Origin: JAHEZL01 sp964406465
GTDB lineage: Bacteria > Bacteroidota > Bacteroidia > Flavobacteriales_C > GCA-002722245
DNA length: 64,000 nucleotides
Assembly (NCBI GenBank): GCA_964406465.1
Contig: CAYORT010000016.1
Location: 7,178 to 71,177 of the forward strand
Direction of reading: 5' to 3'
Of this stretch, positions 1 to 9,000 are shown in pieces. The notes below the pieces were generated by a model. That model ran no database searches. It was not told the DNA's origin and worked only from the letters and a program-made list of their open reading frames with translations. The translations under genes and the position numbers were made by a program. Positions within the stretch are counted from its first letter, which is position 1, and each line of letters starts with the position of its first letter.

Positions 1-1845
1 TTGCTTGTGGCGATTGATAATTCTGCGTCACTGGGAGGTCAAGACAAAAAAGTACTGCACAGCAAATTAGATGAGTTGAAATCGTCTTTTGCCGATAAAT
101 ACGATTTAAACTTTTGTGCCTTCGGAGATGAAGTGCAACAAACAGACAGCTTTAATTTTAAAGACAAGACCACTAATTTTTCGAAGTTGTTTGAAGATGT
201 AGAAACGCGTTACTCGAACAAAAATGTGGGTGGTATAGTGGTGATGAGTGATGGTATTTATAATTCGGGACAAAATCCGGCCTTCATTAAAAAAATGGCG
301 AATGTGCCGGTCTTCTCCATCTTGATGGGCGACACTTCTTCATATAAAGATGTGTACATAAAGGAATTGTTTTTTAATAACCTCACTTATCTTGGCAATA
401 ATTTCCCTGTTGAAATTGTGGTGGGTAGCAACGAAGTTAAGAATGAATCAACTTTAATCTCTCTCTCGATTGACGGCGAGCTGAAGAAGTCGGAGGCCTT
501 AAACATCAACAAATCACTGCTTACATTTAAAACAATGCTGCGTGCCGAAAAAACTGGTATGCATAAAATAACGGTAAATGTAAAAGCTTTAAAAGGTGAA
601 CGTGTGGTGGCCAACAATACAAGAGAGGTGTATGTTGAGGTGCTGGATGGCCGACAAAAAGTGTTGCTGTTGGCGCAAGGTCCGCATCCCGATTTAGGCG
701 CCATAAAAAGTGCTATCTCGAGCAACGATAATTATTCGGTTGACCTTTCTTTTTACAACGATTTCAAAGGAAATATTGAGCAGTACAACGTTGTTGTTTT
801 TCATCAATTGCCCGAAGATGTGGTGCAAGGAGAAAAACTTTTAAATAAAGCTTATGCCAAGAAAATGGGGGTTTGTGTAGTATTGGGTACGCAAACTAAA
901 TATGTTTCATTGGCGCGGTATAACCTAGGAATTCAATGGGCCAACCTATCTTCGGTGAGAAGTTTTAATGATGTTTATCCTATAGCAAATAAAGATTTCA
1001 TTGCATTCAATATCGATGAGACCACTCGCGAATTTTTAGCCGATGTGCCTCCTCTTAAAGTTCCTTTCACACAGTTTAGTGTGCCAGGCGACGCGCATGT
1101 TTTGATGCAACAAATGGTGGGGAAAGTAGAAACCGATTTGCCTTTGATTTCTTTTTATAATGTTGAAGAATCTAAAGTGTGTTTGATTGCCGGTGAAGGT
1201 ATTTGGAGATGGAAATTGCACGATTTCATGAAAAATGAAAACGACAATCACTTTAAAGAGATCTTACAAAAAACTGTTCAATACATATCGGTGAAAGAAG
1301 ATAAATCTAACTTTAGAATCAATCACAAAAAGAAATTCTTAGAGAATGAAGATGTTGTTTTCGACGCCGAACTCTACAACGATTCATATGAGTTGTTCAA
1401 CAAAAGTGAGGTAAGTATGAAGCTTACCAATGAAAAAGGAAAAGTATTTAATTTCTTGTTTGAACCTACCAATGAGCGTTATCATTTAAACTGCGGTTTC
1501 TTGGCTCCTGGCTCTTATTTGTATCATGCGCAAACTACTATGGGTAGCAAAAAAATTGAGAAGAAAGGTAAGTTTGTGGTAGAAGAAATGAATCTTGAAG
1601 GAATTAGCTCCAAATCAGATATGTTTGTGATGAAGCAATTGGCAAGTTCCACCGGTGGCGCATTTTACTTTTTTAATGAAAATAATAAATGGGTGAGCAA
1701 TATTTTAAACAGAGAAGACATTAAACCTTTAGAGCATTCGGCTGTTGAGTTAAAGGAGCTGATTCATCAAAAGTGGCTTTTCTTCTGTATCATTTTATTA
1801 TTAACTGTGGAATGGGTGGTTCGTAAGCGTTACGGACTCAATTAA
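1..1845 (+). CDS. VWA-domain membrane protein, 5' truncated
   Basis: The reading frame is already open at the first base, so the N-terminus lies outside the window. The visible 614 residues begin inside a von Willebrand A domain: the MIDAS motif DxSxS is at residues 6-10 (D6, S8, S10), with a second conserved SDG at 83-85. A long beta-rich region follows, and one membrane helix lies near the C-terminus (about 592-607) before a basic RKR tail. Full-length Bacteroidetes relatives usually carry extra N-terminal membrane helices, so a few dozen residues are probably missing. The domain suggests metal-dependent protein binding at the membrane; no substrate can be named. The next gene starts one base after the stop, suggesting co-transcription. 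Confidence 0.8.
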   Translation: MLVAIDNSASLGGQDKKVLHSKLDELKSSFADKYDLNFCAFGDEVQQTDSFNFKDKTTNFSKLFEDVETRYSNKNVGGIVVMSDGIYNSGQNPAFIKKMANVPVFSILMGDTSSYKDVYIKELFFNNLTYLGNNFPVEIVVGSNEVKNESTLISLSIDGELKKSEALNINKSLLTFKTMLRAEKTGMHKITVNVKALKGERVVANNTREVYVEVLDGRQKVLLLAQGPHPDLGAIKSAISSNDNYSVDLSFYNDFKGNIEQYNVVVFHQLPEDVVQGEKLLNKAYAKKMGVCVVLGTQTKYVSLARYNLGIQWANLSSVRSFNDVYPIANKDFIAFNIDETTREFLADVPPLKVPFTQFSVPGDAHVLMQQMVGKVETDLPLISFYNVEESKVCLIAGEGIWRWKLHDFMKNENDNHFKEILQKTVQYISVKEDKSNFRINHKKKFLENEDVVFDAELYNDSYELFNKSEVSMKLTNEKGKVFNFLFEPTNERYHLNCGFLAPGSYLYHAQTTMGSKKIEKKGKFVVEEMNLEGISSKSDMFVMKQLASSTGGAFYFFNENNKWVSNILNREDIKPLEHSAVELKELIHQKWLFFCIILLLTVEWVVRKRYGLN

Positions 1846-1846
1846 T

Positions 1847-3076
1847 ATGACAGCTCAATTAATTTTCAATAGCATTATTGCTTTATTGGTTTTGAATTTT
1901 GCATTCGACACCTTTATAAATTATTTAAATCATAAGTCGTCAAGGGGTGATGTAGCGCAAGAGCTCGATGGTTTGTACGATCAAGAGAAATACAAAAAAT
2001 CGCTTGAATATAACGCGGTTCGTTATCGCTTTTCACTTGTGAGTTCTTTGCTGGGAATTGTGGTTCTGCTTCTGGCTTTCTATTTTGATTTTTTCTCTAA
2101 ACTTGATGCCTATGTGAGAAGTCATACTCAAAACGAAGTGGCGGTTTCTCTTTTGTTTTTTGGCTTGCTGGCGCTCATCGCCGATGTGTTGTCGACTCCT
2201 CTTTCGCTTTACAATATCTTCATGATTGAAGAGAAATTTGGCTTCAATAAAATAACTTTAAAAGTATTTATTGCCGATAAAATAAAGTCGTATGCTTTAG
2301 CCGTGGTTTTAGGTGGTGGTATTTTGTATTTAATCATCTCTATTTATTTATCGTTTGCCGATTGGTTTTGGTTGCTGGCATGGGCTGTATTAACCTTTGT
2401 ATCACTAATTATGGTGATGTTTTATGCCTCAGTAATTCTTCCTTTATTTAATAAACTTAAGCCTTTAGAAGAAGGTGAATTAAGAACGGAGATTGAAAAT
2501 TATTGCCAAAAACAAGGCTACGCGCTGAACAATTTATTTGTGATGGATGGCTCAAAAAGATCTACTAAGGCTAATGCTTTCTTTAGTGGATTGGGTAAAA
2601 AAAAGAAAATTGTATTGTTTGATACCTTGATAGAAAAGCTCACTGTGCAAGAGGTGACGGCGGTGTTGGCGCATGAAATTGGTCACTACAAAAAGAAACA
2701 TACTTTGTCGCAAATTATATTGTCTTCTTTTCAAATGTTGCTTATGTTTTTCATTTTGGGTTGGATGATGCAAAGCAACTTGTTGTCGCAAGCACTTCAT
2801 GTAGAAAAACATAGTTTTCACATCGCGGTAATGGTTTTTTTCTTGCTTTATAGTCCGGTCTCTTTACTTATCAGTTTACTCAACAACATGCTTTCTCGCA
2901 AGAACGAATACGAAGCAGATGCCTTTGCAAAGGAGACCTACAATGGTAAAGATTTGGGTGAGGCCTTGAGGAAGCTTTCGGTTGACAGTTTAAGCAACCT
3001 TAATCCTCACCCTTTCTACGTTTTTGTTCACTATTCACATCCAACTTTATTGCAAAGACTGCGAAAACTAAAGTAG
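1847..3076 (+). CDS. M48 family (Ste24-like) membrane metalloprotease
   Basis: The 409-residue protein has several membrane helices (about 5-22, 64-82, 97-118, 148-200, 288-308, 323-346). The zinc motif HEIGH is at 276-280 and the distal ligand region NEYEAD at 353-358 (probably E354). This arrangement is that of CAAX prenyl protease 1/Ste24-like M48A enzymes, whose bacterial members are integral membrane proteases of uncertain substrate. Length is normal for the family. ATG follows the VWA gene stop by one base, so the two are likely one operon. No key residue is missing. Confidence 0.9.
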   Translation: MTAQLIFNSIIALLVLNFAFDTFINYLNHKSSRGDVAQELDGLYDQEKYKKSLEYNAVRYRFSLVSSLLGIVVLLLAFYFDFFSKLDAYVRSHTQNEVAVSLLFFGLLALIADVLSTPLSLYNIFMIEEKFGFNKITLKVFIADKIKSYALAVVLGGGILYLIISIYLSFADWFWLLAWAVLTFVSLIMVMFYASVILPLFNKLKPLEEGELRTEIENYCQKQGYALNNLFVMDGSKRSTKANAFFSGLGKKKKIVLFDTLIEKLTVQEVTAVLAHEIGHYKKKHTLSQIILSSFQMLLMFFILGWMMQSNLLSQALHVEKHSFHIAVMVFFLLYSPVSLLISLLNNMLSRKNEYEADAFAKETYNGKDLGEALRKLSVDSLSNLNPHPFYVFVHYSHPTLLQRLRKLK

Positions 3077-3121
3077 CACTTATCAACAATTGTTAAGAAA
3101 CGCCTTCTTACTTTGTTGGTA

Positions 3122-3718
3122 ATGGTTTTTTGTTTTCAATTCCGAACGTTAAATTTACGGCAAAATATACCCTTGGGATTTTTAGATGACATACGATTAA
3201 AGGCTGGACAACTCACTTTTAAAGCTATTGCACCTTCAGAAAGAGAAGTGGTGCCAGTTAGTTTTTCGCCAGGTAAAACGTGTGGAATACTATACAGAGC
3301 GTATATAGAAGAGGAGGCGGAGCTAGTTCGAAAGTTTGTAAAGTACTTAAGAGATTACCGACTCACTGTGCTGGCTTTAGGCTATTACGATAGGCTTAAG
3401 ATGCCCGAAGGTGTAAATCCTAAGCTAGAGTTTGATTACTTTACAAAAAAGGATTTAAATTTGTTGATGCAGCCCGGCGGTAAAACGGTTTCTAATTTTA
3501 TAGAAGAGCCATACGATATATTGATTGACACTAGTTTGGAGCCTTTTTTTCCATTCAAGTTTATTGTAAATCATTCGAAAGCTAAATTTAAAGTGGGGAG
3601 GCAAGAACTAGAATACAGTAATTTATTTGATTTGATGCTTAAAATTGAAGAGGGGAAAGATTTAAAATATTTACTGCGACATGTTGATCATTATTTGAAC
3701 ATTATTAATAAAGACTAA
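3122..3718 (+). CDS. DUF6913 family protein
   Basis: This protein of about 198 residues matches the Bacteroidetes family DUF6913, which often sits directly upstream of dapA. The recognisable part is the core PYDILIDTS followed by PFKFIVNHSKAKFKVG near residues 140-165, then a helical end. There is no signal peptide or membrane helix, so it is probably cytoplasmic. A TTG at 3113 in the same frame is an alternative start; I chose the ATG at 3122. The stop is two bases before the dapA start, so the two genes are almost certainly co-transcribed. Function is unknown. Confidence 0.75.
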   Translation: MVFCFQFRTLNLRQNIPLGFLDDIRLKAGQLTFKAIAPSEREVVPVSFSPGKTCGILYRAYIEEEAELVRKFVKYLRDYRLTVLALGYYDRLKMPEGVNPKLEFDYFTKKDLNLLMQPGGKTVSNFIEEPYDILIDTSLEPFFPFKFIVNHSKAKFKVGRQELEYSNLFDLMLKIEEGKDLKYLLRHVDHYLNIINKD

Positions 3719-3720
3719 TT

Positions 3721-4587
3721 ATGAATTTGAAAGGTACAGGAGTAGCACTGGTAACGCCATTCACACGAGACAACGAAGTTGATTACGTTGCTCTTGCTAA
3801 GTTGGTGAACAAGGTGATAGAGGGGGGCGTAAATTATTTAGTGGTTTTAGGTACCACGGGTGAATCGGTAACATTAACCAAAGAAGAAAAGAAGAAGGTA
3901 GTAGCGAAGGTGAAAGAGGTAAATGCGGGCAGATTGCCTATCATGATTGGTATAGGTGGAAACAACACTGCGGAAATTGTTCAAGAAATAAAGAGTACCG
4001 ACTTCACTGGCATATCATCTATATTGAGTGTGTCGCCAGCGTATAACCGTCCGTCACAAGAAGGTATTTACCAACATTATGCTGCCATAGCTAATGTTTC
4101 TCCTTTGCCGGTGGTGTTGTACAATGTGCCTGCTAGAACGGGCAGTTCGGTGGCGGTAGAAACATCTTTAAGATTGGCTAGAGAGTTTAAAAATATTGTG
4201 GCGATGAAAGATGCTTCTGCTGGGTTAGAGCAATGTAAAGGCTTGGTAGGCGGACAATTTGCCGTTACTTCAGGTGACGACGGATTGGCTTTAGATATGA
4301 TTAAACTAGGCGCCATAGGCTTGATTTCAGTAATCGCAAACGCATATCCAAAGGAGGTCGTTGCCATTGTGAATGCGGCCTTAGAGGGTGATTTCAATGC
4401 GGCTCAAGCAGCTCATAATCATTTATTGCCTGTTATGAATGTTGCTTTCGATGATGGAAACCCATCAAGTATCAAATATTTCTTGCACAAACAAGGCTTA
4501 ATAGAAAACATATTGCGTTTGCCTTTGGTTCCAGTAAAAAAAGAAAGTGCTGAGAGAATTGAAAAGGTTTTTACGAGCTTTAAATAG
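3721..4587 (+). CDS. dapA: 4-hydroxy-tetrahydrodipicolinate synthase
   Basis: DapA condenses pyruvate with aspartate semialdehyde, the first committed step of lysine and diaminopimelate synthesis, in the cytoplasm. The 288-residue protein has the family's normal length. Visible motifs are GTTGE at 44-48 (pyruvate pocket), Y108, the catalytic Y134 in YNVPARTGS, and the Schiff-base lysine K163 in AMKDAS. ATG lies two bases after the DUF6913 stop. A G6 run inside the gene (EGGV, near 3826) is intact, a useful control for the broken G runs elsewhere in this window. A short AT-rich hairpin follows at about 4592-4614. Confidence 0.97.
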   Translation: MNLKGTGVALVTPFTRDNEVDYVALAKLVNKVIEGGVNYLVVLGTTGESVTLTKEEKKKVVAKVKEVNAGRLPIMIGIGGNNTAEIVQEIKSTDFTGISSILSVSPAYNRPSQEGIYQHYAAIANVSPLPVVLYNVPARTGSSVAVETSLRLAREFKNIVAMKDASAGLEQCKGLVGGQFAVTSGDDGLALDMIKLGAIGLISVIANAYPKEVVAIVNAALEGDFNAAQAAHNHLLPVMNVAFDDGNPSSIKYFLHKQGLIENILRLPLVPVKKESAERIEKVFTSFK

Positions 4588-4616
4588 CAACTTTTCTAAT
4601 CTTTTTTAGAAAGAAA

Positions 4617-5549
4617 ATGAGTTTAACATCAATTTTAAAGAGGGAAAGTGATAGAAAGAATCTAAAACTTTGGTTCCGTGAAAACTTTCCAATTCCTGAT
4701 TTAGATTGTGAAAAAAAGATAATAGTTAAAGGGAGTGATTTATTTGCTCCTTTGATAGGTATGGGGTTTGATTATTTTTTTCGTTTTAAAATAAAGCAAA
4801 TTAATAAAGACGTCGAAGAGAGAGAATGGATAGCGCTAATAGTATTTGAAACTATTGTAAAAACGGAGCTTTCAGATTGTTTAAATCCTAATAAAAATCT
4901 TGCGTGGAGAGGAATGAATTTGGGTATATTCATATCTCGATTTATTGAGAGGTTGCATCATTACAAAATTTCAATTAAACGAGGTACTGTTGACTCCGAA
5001 TTGATTAGATTTTCTTTAGTTCTAGCCACTCTAGAACAGTCATATAGGACGGGGTCTGTGTTTGAAGATTTAAACCGTTACTTTTCAAATGCGTATGAAA
5101 ATATTCCAATTGAAACAATAAAAAAACTGCATAAGGCAATAAATTGGAAGCAATTTAAGACTAAGGAAAAATGTTTTTTAAATCCTGTATTCGGCGAGGG
5201 GTCTGAATTGGTGGATGGGGCGGATGCTGACATAATCATTGGAGACACCTTAATTGATATTAAAACGACTAAGCATCTTGAATTGACAAGGGCGGATTTA
5301 AATCAAGTTATAGGTTATAGTTTGCTTTCGTTCATCGGAAAAATTAATGGAAAACATGACTCTCCTATAAAAAAAATAGGAATTTATTTTGCGCGTTTTG
5401 ATTATTTATGGACGTGTCCATTGTCTGTTTTTTTTGAAGAGCAAGAGTTTAAAACGCGCATTGTTAATGAGTTTCAAGAATTAATTAAAGATAAGACGCT
5501 TAAAATTTCAGGTAAACAAAAGGGAAAAGGAAGAGATAAAAGAAATTAA
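4617..5549 (+). CDS. Probable PD-(D/E)XK-type nuclease, accessory
   Basis: I do not recognise a named family. In the C-terminal third of this 310-residue protein the spacing fits a PD-(D/E)XK nuclease core: GADAD at 201-205 (D205), then D214-I-K216 in LIDIKTTK, then Q230xxxY234, like the QxxxY motif of RecB/Cas4-type nucleases. The N-terminal 180 residues are mostly helical, with no signal peptide or membrane segment. The short basic tail is KGKGRDKR. It lies between dapA and a Fic gene and appears AT-richer than the flanking housekeeping genes, which suggests acquisition. Nuclease activity is inferred from motif spacing only; a DNA-binding or repair role, or a defence role, would fit. Confidence 0.6.
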   Translation: MSLTSILKRESDRKNLKLWFRENFPIPDLDCEKKIIVKGSDLFAPLIGMGFDYFFRFKIKQINKDVEEREWIALIVFETIVKTELSDCLNPNKNLAWRGMNLGIFISRFIERLHHYKISIKRGTVDSELIRFSLVLATLEQSYRTGSVFEDLNRYFSNAYENIPIETIKKLHKAINWKQFKTKEKCFLNPVFGEGSELVDGADADIIIGDTLIDIKTTKHLELTRADLNQVIGYSLLSFIGKINGKHDSPIKKIGIYFARFDYLWTCPLSVFFEEQEFKTRIVNEFQELIKDKTLKISGKQKGKGRDKRN

Positions 5550-5690
5550 TAATCCCATTTTTATTCAAAAATAAGTATTTGTTAAATATGTTATTTTAGA
5601 ATCATAGCGAATCACAGAGTATCGTTTTTATTTGCTATACCAGATTGTTTTCGTATATTTATGTATCAGTAAGTATCAAATTTATGAAAT

Positions 5691-7163
5691 ATGGCAAGTA
5701 AAGTGCATACGTTTCAACTAGATCTCGATTTTAAATTAATGAATGAGCTTAGCAGTATCGATCGTTTTGGTGGTTCTTGGTCGGCTATTGAAAAACGTGA
5801 GGGTTATCAAACACTCAAACAGTTAAAGTCAATAGCAACTGTTCATAGTGTCGGTGCTTCAACGCGTATTGAAGGTTCTAAAATGACAAATGATGAGGTG
5901 AAAGTGTTGATATTCGAGAATATTAAAATAGAAAAATTAGTGGAGCGTGATCAGCAGGAGGTTATTGGATACTATAGTGCCCTTGATATTATTTCAGAAT
6001 CCTACCAGGATATTGCTATTTCCGAGAGCAGTTTAAAAAACCTTCACAATATTTTGATGAAGTACAGTGAAAAAGATCAATGGCATAAAGGTAACTATAA
6101 ACAACGTCCCAATTCTGTGGAAGCCACGGCTCCAGATGGAGTAAAAACTATAATATTTGAAACTACGCCTCCGGGTATTGAAACTGAAAATTCAATGCGT
6201 GAATTAATTGATTGGTATAATTCCGATAATTCAACACCGCCAGTTATTAAGTCGGCGATTTTTGTTTACGATTTTTTAAGCATCCATCCTTTTCAAGATG
6301 GTAATGGTCGTCTAAGTCGGTTGCTAGGTACATTATTGCTTTTGAAACATGGTTATACTTGGATACAATATGTGAGTTTTGAGCATGAGATAGAAAACAA
6401 GAAGGTGGAATATTATCAGGTATTAATGGATTGTCAGCGTAAACGTCCTGGTGAAAATGTAACCTCTTGGATAATGTTTTTCCTAGATTGCCTTGGAAAT
6501 ATTCAAAATAATTTGATGCAAAAGTTGGATGTGCAAAAAAGTGAAAATCAAATGTCTCCTCGAGAGAAAATGATTTTTTCATTTGTTGAAAATCATCCTG
6601 GCTGTAAATCGGGAGAAATCGCAGAAAAATTAAATCTCCCTTTACCAACAGTAAAAAGAATTCTTTCATTAATGGTGGAAGGAAGATTTTTAACAAAGTA
6701 CGGTAAAGGTATTGGTACCAATTACACAACTGAAAAATTAACGCAAATTAAAAGAAATGTGTTGCTTACACTTACGGGTACTGAGTCTCAAAAAGAATTC
6801 ATTTTAAAAAACAAGCACTCGTTTTTAGAAATAAAAAAAATAATCCTTAATCCTAAATTCAGTTGGACTAAACCCGATGAATGGAGTATGGTTTTATTGT
6901 CACAGGGTTTGAGATTAATTGTTACTTGCCAAAATGGAAAAGGAAGAATGAAGCAGAATCCATATTTGATTACAGGGTTTAATAATCCATATTATTTTGA
7001 ACCTGTATTTACATTGAGCAACCCAATACATGTTCCTGCAAGTTTATGGGAAGGAACACCTAATGATAATGAGTTTCCAATAAAAGTTGTGTTAGAGCTT
7101 TCGGGTGCTGAACGAACGTTTCAATTTGATGTGATGTTGGTTTATGATGCGGCTTTAGAATAA
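5691..7163 (+). CDS. Fic family protein (probable AMP transferase)
   Basis: The Fic motif HPFQDGNGR is at 199-207, with H199 the predicted catalytic base. Fic enzymes usually transfer AMP from ATP to hydroxyl side chains of target proteins. The N-terminal helix carries the inhibitory motif (S/T)xxxE(G/N) as S57-TRI-E61-G62, so the enzyme is predicted to be self-inhibited and needs no separate antitoxin. A winged-helix segment follows the Fic fold (about 290-345). Residues 360-490 form an extra C-terminal domain I cannot assign. ATG at 5691 follows a 141-bp AT-rich gap. It neighbours a putative nuclease rather than a known target. Confidence 0.9.
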   Translation: MASKVHTFQLDLDFKLMNELSSIDRFGGSWSAIEKREGYQTLKQLKSIATVHSVGASTRIEGSKMTNDEVKVLIFENIKIEKLVERDQQEVIGYYSALDIISESYQDIAISESSLKNLHNILMKYSEKDQWHKGNYKQRPNSVEATAPDGVKTIIFETTPPGIETENSMRELIDWYNSDNSTPPVIKSAIFVYDFLSIHPFQDGNGRLSRLLGTLLLLKHGYTWIQYVSFEHEIENKKVEYYQVLMDCQRKRPGENVTSWIMFFLDCLGNIQNNLMQKLDVQKSENQMSPREKMIFSFVENHPGCKSGEIAEKLNLPLPTVKRILSLMVEGRFLTKYGKGIGTNYTTEKLTQIKRNVLLTLTGTESQKEFILKNKHSFLEIKKIILNPKFSWTKPDEWSMVLLSQGLRLIVTCQNGKGRMKQNPYLITGFNNPYYFEPVFTLSNPIHVPASLWEGTPNDNEFPIKVVLELSGAERTFQFDVMLVYDAALE

Positions 7164-7363
7164 AATAAGTGCAGTTTTATTCCTGAACAATTTTTTATGA
7201 AATTTTTTGGAAATTATCCGATGTTTGATCGATTTACAAATATTTTACTCTGCGTTCTGATAATTTAAATAAATGAGCATGAAACATACTATAATAAAAT
7301 TGAAAGTATCTAATGGCGAAGCAAAATGCTTGTATAACTTAGTGCTGTAAATTAAAAATCACA

Positions 7364-8752
7364 TTGAACAAACAAGAAGAACATACTGATTTCCTCACCC
7401 TCCATCAACTGTCGTTGCACATCAAAGATGCCATTGAAGGCAATTTTATGCAACAAGTTTGGGTGGTTGCCGAAATAGCGTCGCTTAACATCAACCAAAG
7501 TAGCGGTCACTGTTATTTAGAATTGGTTGAAAAACGTGAGAGAGCGCTGTTAGCAAAGATGAGAGCTAACATTTGGTCGTTTAAACTACAAAGCATTTTA
7601 AATAAGTTTTTTCAGGTTACTGGAAGCACCCTACAGGCAGGTATGAAAGCTTTGATTCTTGTAGAAGTGCAGTACCACGCCTTGTATGGCATTAGCCTTA
7701 ATGTGGTGGGCATCGACCCTGCCTATTCTTTGGGGGATTTGGCCCGACGAAAAAAAGAAATTGAAGAGCGTTTGGTGAAGGAGGGCTTGATGAATAAAAA
7801 CAAAGCCATCGATTTTCCAATCGTGCCTCAACGAATTGCTTTGATTTCTTCGGAAACTGCCGCTGGATATGAAGATTTTATCAATCAGCTACAAAACAAT
7901 ATCTACGGTTATCATGTGGAAGTAAGCTTGTTTCAATCTTTAATGCAAGGTGATAAAACAGCCTCGTCTATTGTTTCTGCCTTACAAAAAATTGAGTCGA
8001 AAGCTCACCTGTTTGACGTGGTGGCAATTGTTAGAGGTGGTGGTTCTACGGTAGAGCTTAGTGCTTTTGATGATTACGAATTGGGGAAGGCCATTGCGTG
8101 TTGTTCGTTGCCTGTGGTGACGGGTATCGGACACGAACGCGATGAGTCGATAGCCGATTTAGTGGCCAATGAAAGTTTAAAAACACCTACCGCTGTGGCC
8201 GAATTTATATTGATGAACTTTCAAAGTTTTGATGAAATGCTCATTGATGCTAAGCTTAAATTGAAAGATTTGCTCACCGATAGGTTGCTAAAAGAGAACA
8301 CTTTTATCAATGAGGCATCTAATGTTATTGCTCGCAAAACATTGGTCTTTATTCAAGATAAGAAGAAGGAACTTACTTCATTAAATAGAGATGTAAAAGA
8401 GTTTTCTGGTAGAATGCTCGAACAAAATAGAAGAAGGTTGATCGATGCCAAAAGAGAACTAACGAGCGACAGTTTAAAGCTTTTGCGCGAAAAGCAATTT
8501 GATAACAAGGAAAACTTGAAAGCCTTAGTGGTTGCTATGGCCAAGTTTGTTCAGCACAAGAAATTTGAAATTAAAGTACTTGAGCAAAAGGTGGAGTTGC
8601 TAGACCCAGCAAAAGTATTAGCCCGCGGTTACACCCTTACTTATGCAGATGGAAAAGTAGTGAAGTCGGCCCAAAGCTTAACAGAAAACCAAGAAATTAC
8701 CACCGTTTTTAAAGATGGTTCTAAACAAAGTAAAATCATAAAATATGAGTAA
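7364..8752 (+). CDS. xseA: Exodeoxyribonuclease VII large subunit
   Basis: XseA is the catalytic subunit of exonuclease VII, which degrades single-stranded DNA to oligonucleotides from both ends. The 462-residue protein shows an N-terminal OB-fold (about 10-115), the central catalytic domain with IALISSETAAGYEDF near 160 and VRGGGS near 222-227, and a long coiled coil (about 295-400) that binds XseB. The start is TTG at 7364, which gives the usual N-terminal length; no nearby in-frame ATG does. The end overlaps xseB by eight bases, indicating translational coupling. Confidence 0.95.
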   Translation: MNKQEEHTDFLTLHQLSLHIKDAIEGNFMQQVWVVAEIASLNINQSSGHCYLELVEKRERALLAKMRANIWSFKLQSILNKFFQVTGSTLQAGMKALILVEVQYHALYGISLNVVGIDPAYSLGDLARRKKEIEERLVKEGLMNKNKAIDFPIVPQRIALISSETAAGYEDFINQLQNNIYGYHVEVSLFQSLMQGDKTASSIVSALQKIESKAHLFDVVAIVRGGGSTVELSAFDDYELGKAIACCSLPVVTGIGHERDESIADLVANESLKTPTAVAEFILMNFQSFDEMLIDAKLKLKDLLTDRLLKENTFINEASNVIARKTLVFIQDKKKELTSLNRDVKEFSGRMLEQNRRRLIDAKRELTSDSLKLLREKQFDNKENLKALVVAMAKFVQHKKFEIKVLEQKVELLDPAKVLARGYTLTYADGKVVKSAQSLTENQEITTVFKDGSKQSKIIKYE

Positions 8753-8945
8753 AAAGAAAAGTACTTACGCCGAAGCTATCGTTGAATTAGAGCAAATTGT
8801 GGCCAAAATAGAAGGTGAAGAAGTAGATGTTGATGAGTTGGCAGAGAATGTGAAAAAGGCGCTTCAAATTATTAAAACCTGTAATCTAAAGTTAAAAAAC
8901 ACCGAAGAAGAGGTGAATAAAATTTTGAAGGAAATGGAAGAGTAA
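8745..8945 (+). CDS. xseB: Exodeoxyribonuclease VII small subunit
   Basis: This 66-residue helical protein matches XseB, the accessory subunit that wraps the coiled coil of XseA. The characteristic YAEAIVELEQIVAKIE lies near the N-terminus, followed by an acidic helix and a KLKNTEEEV segment. Its ATG lies inside the last codons of xseA (eight-base overlap), the standard arrangement for this pair. The size is normal for the family. Confidence 0.93.
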   Translation: MSKKKSTYAEAIVELEQIVAKIEGEEVDVDELAENVKKALQIIKTCNLKLKNTEEEVNKILKEMEE

Positions 8946-9000
8946 GCAAGTTAATTTTAAATTAATGTGGAGAGCTTGATATTCTTGTTAAATTCGTTTC

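Noticed and set aside
1036..1251. Minus-strand open frame inside the VWA gene
   Set aside because: Shadow of the real plus-strand gene; lacks a start context and domain.
4590..4616. Hairpin after dapA
   Set aside because: AT-only stem with no GC core; terminator strength is doubtful.
6247..6729. 160-codon minus-strand frame inside the Fic gene
   Set aside because: Lies entirely within the Fic coding region, with low-complexity character and no known fold.
7273..7350. A 25-codon open frame before xseA
   Set aside because: No signal, no motif and no conservation evidence; too short to call in AT-rich DNA.
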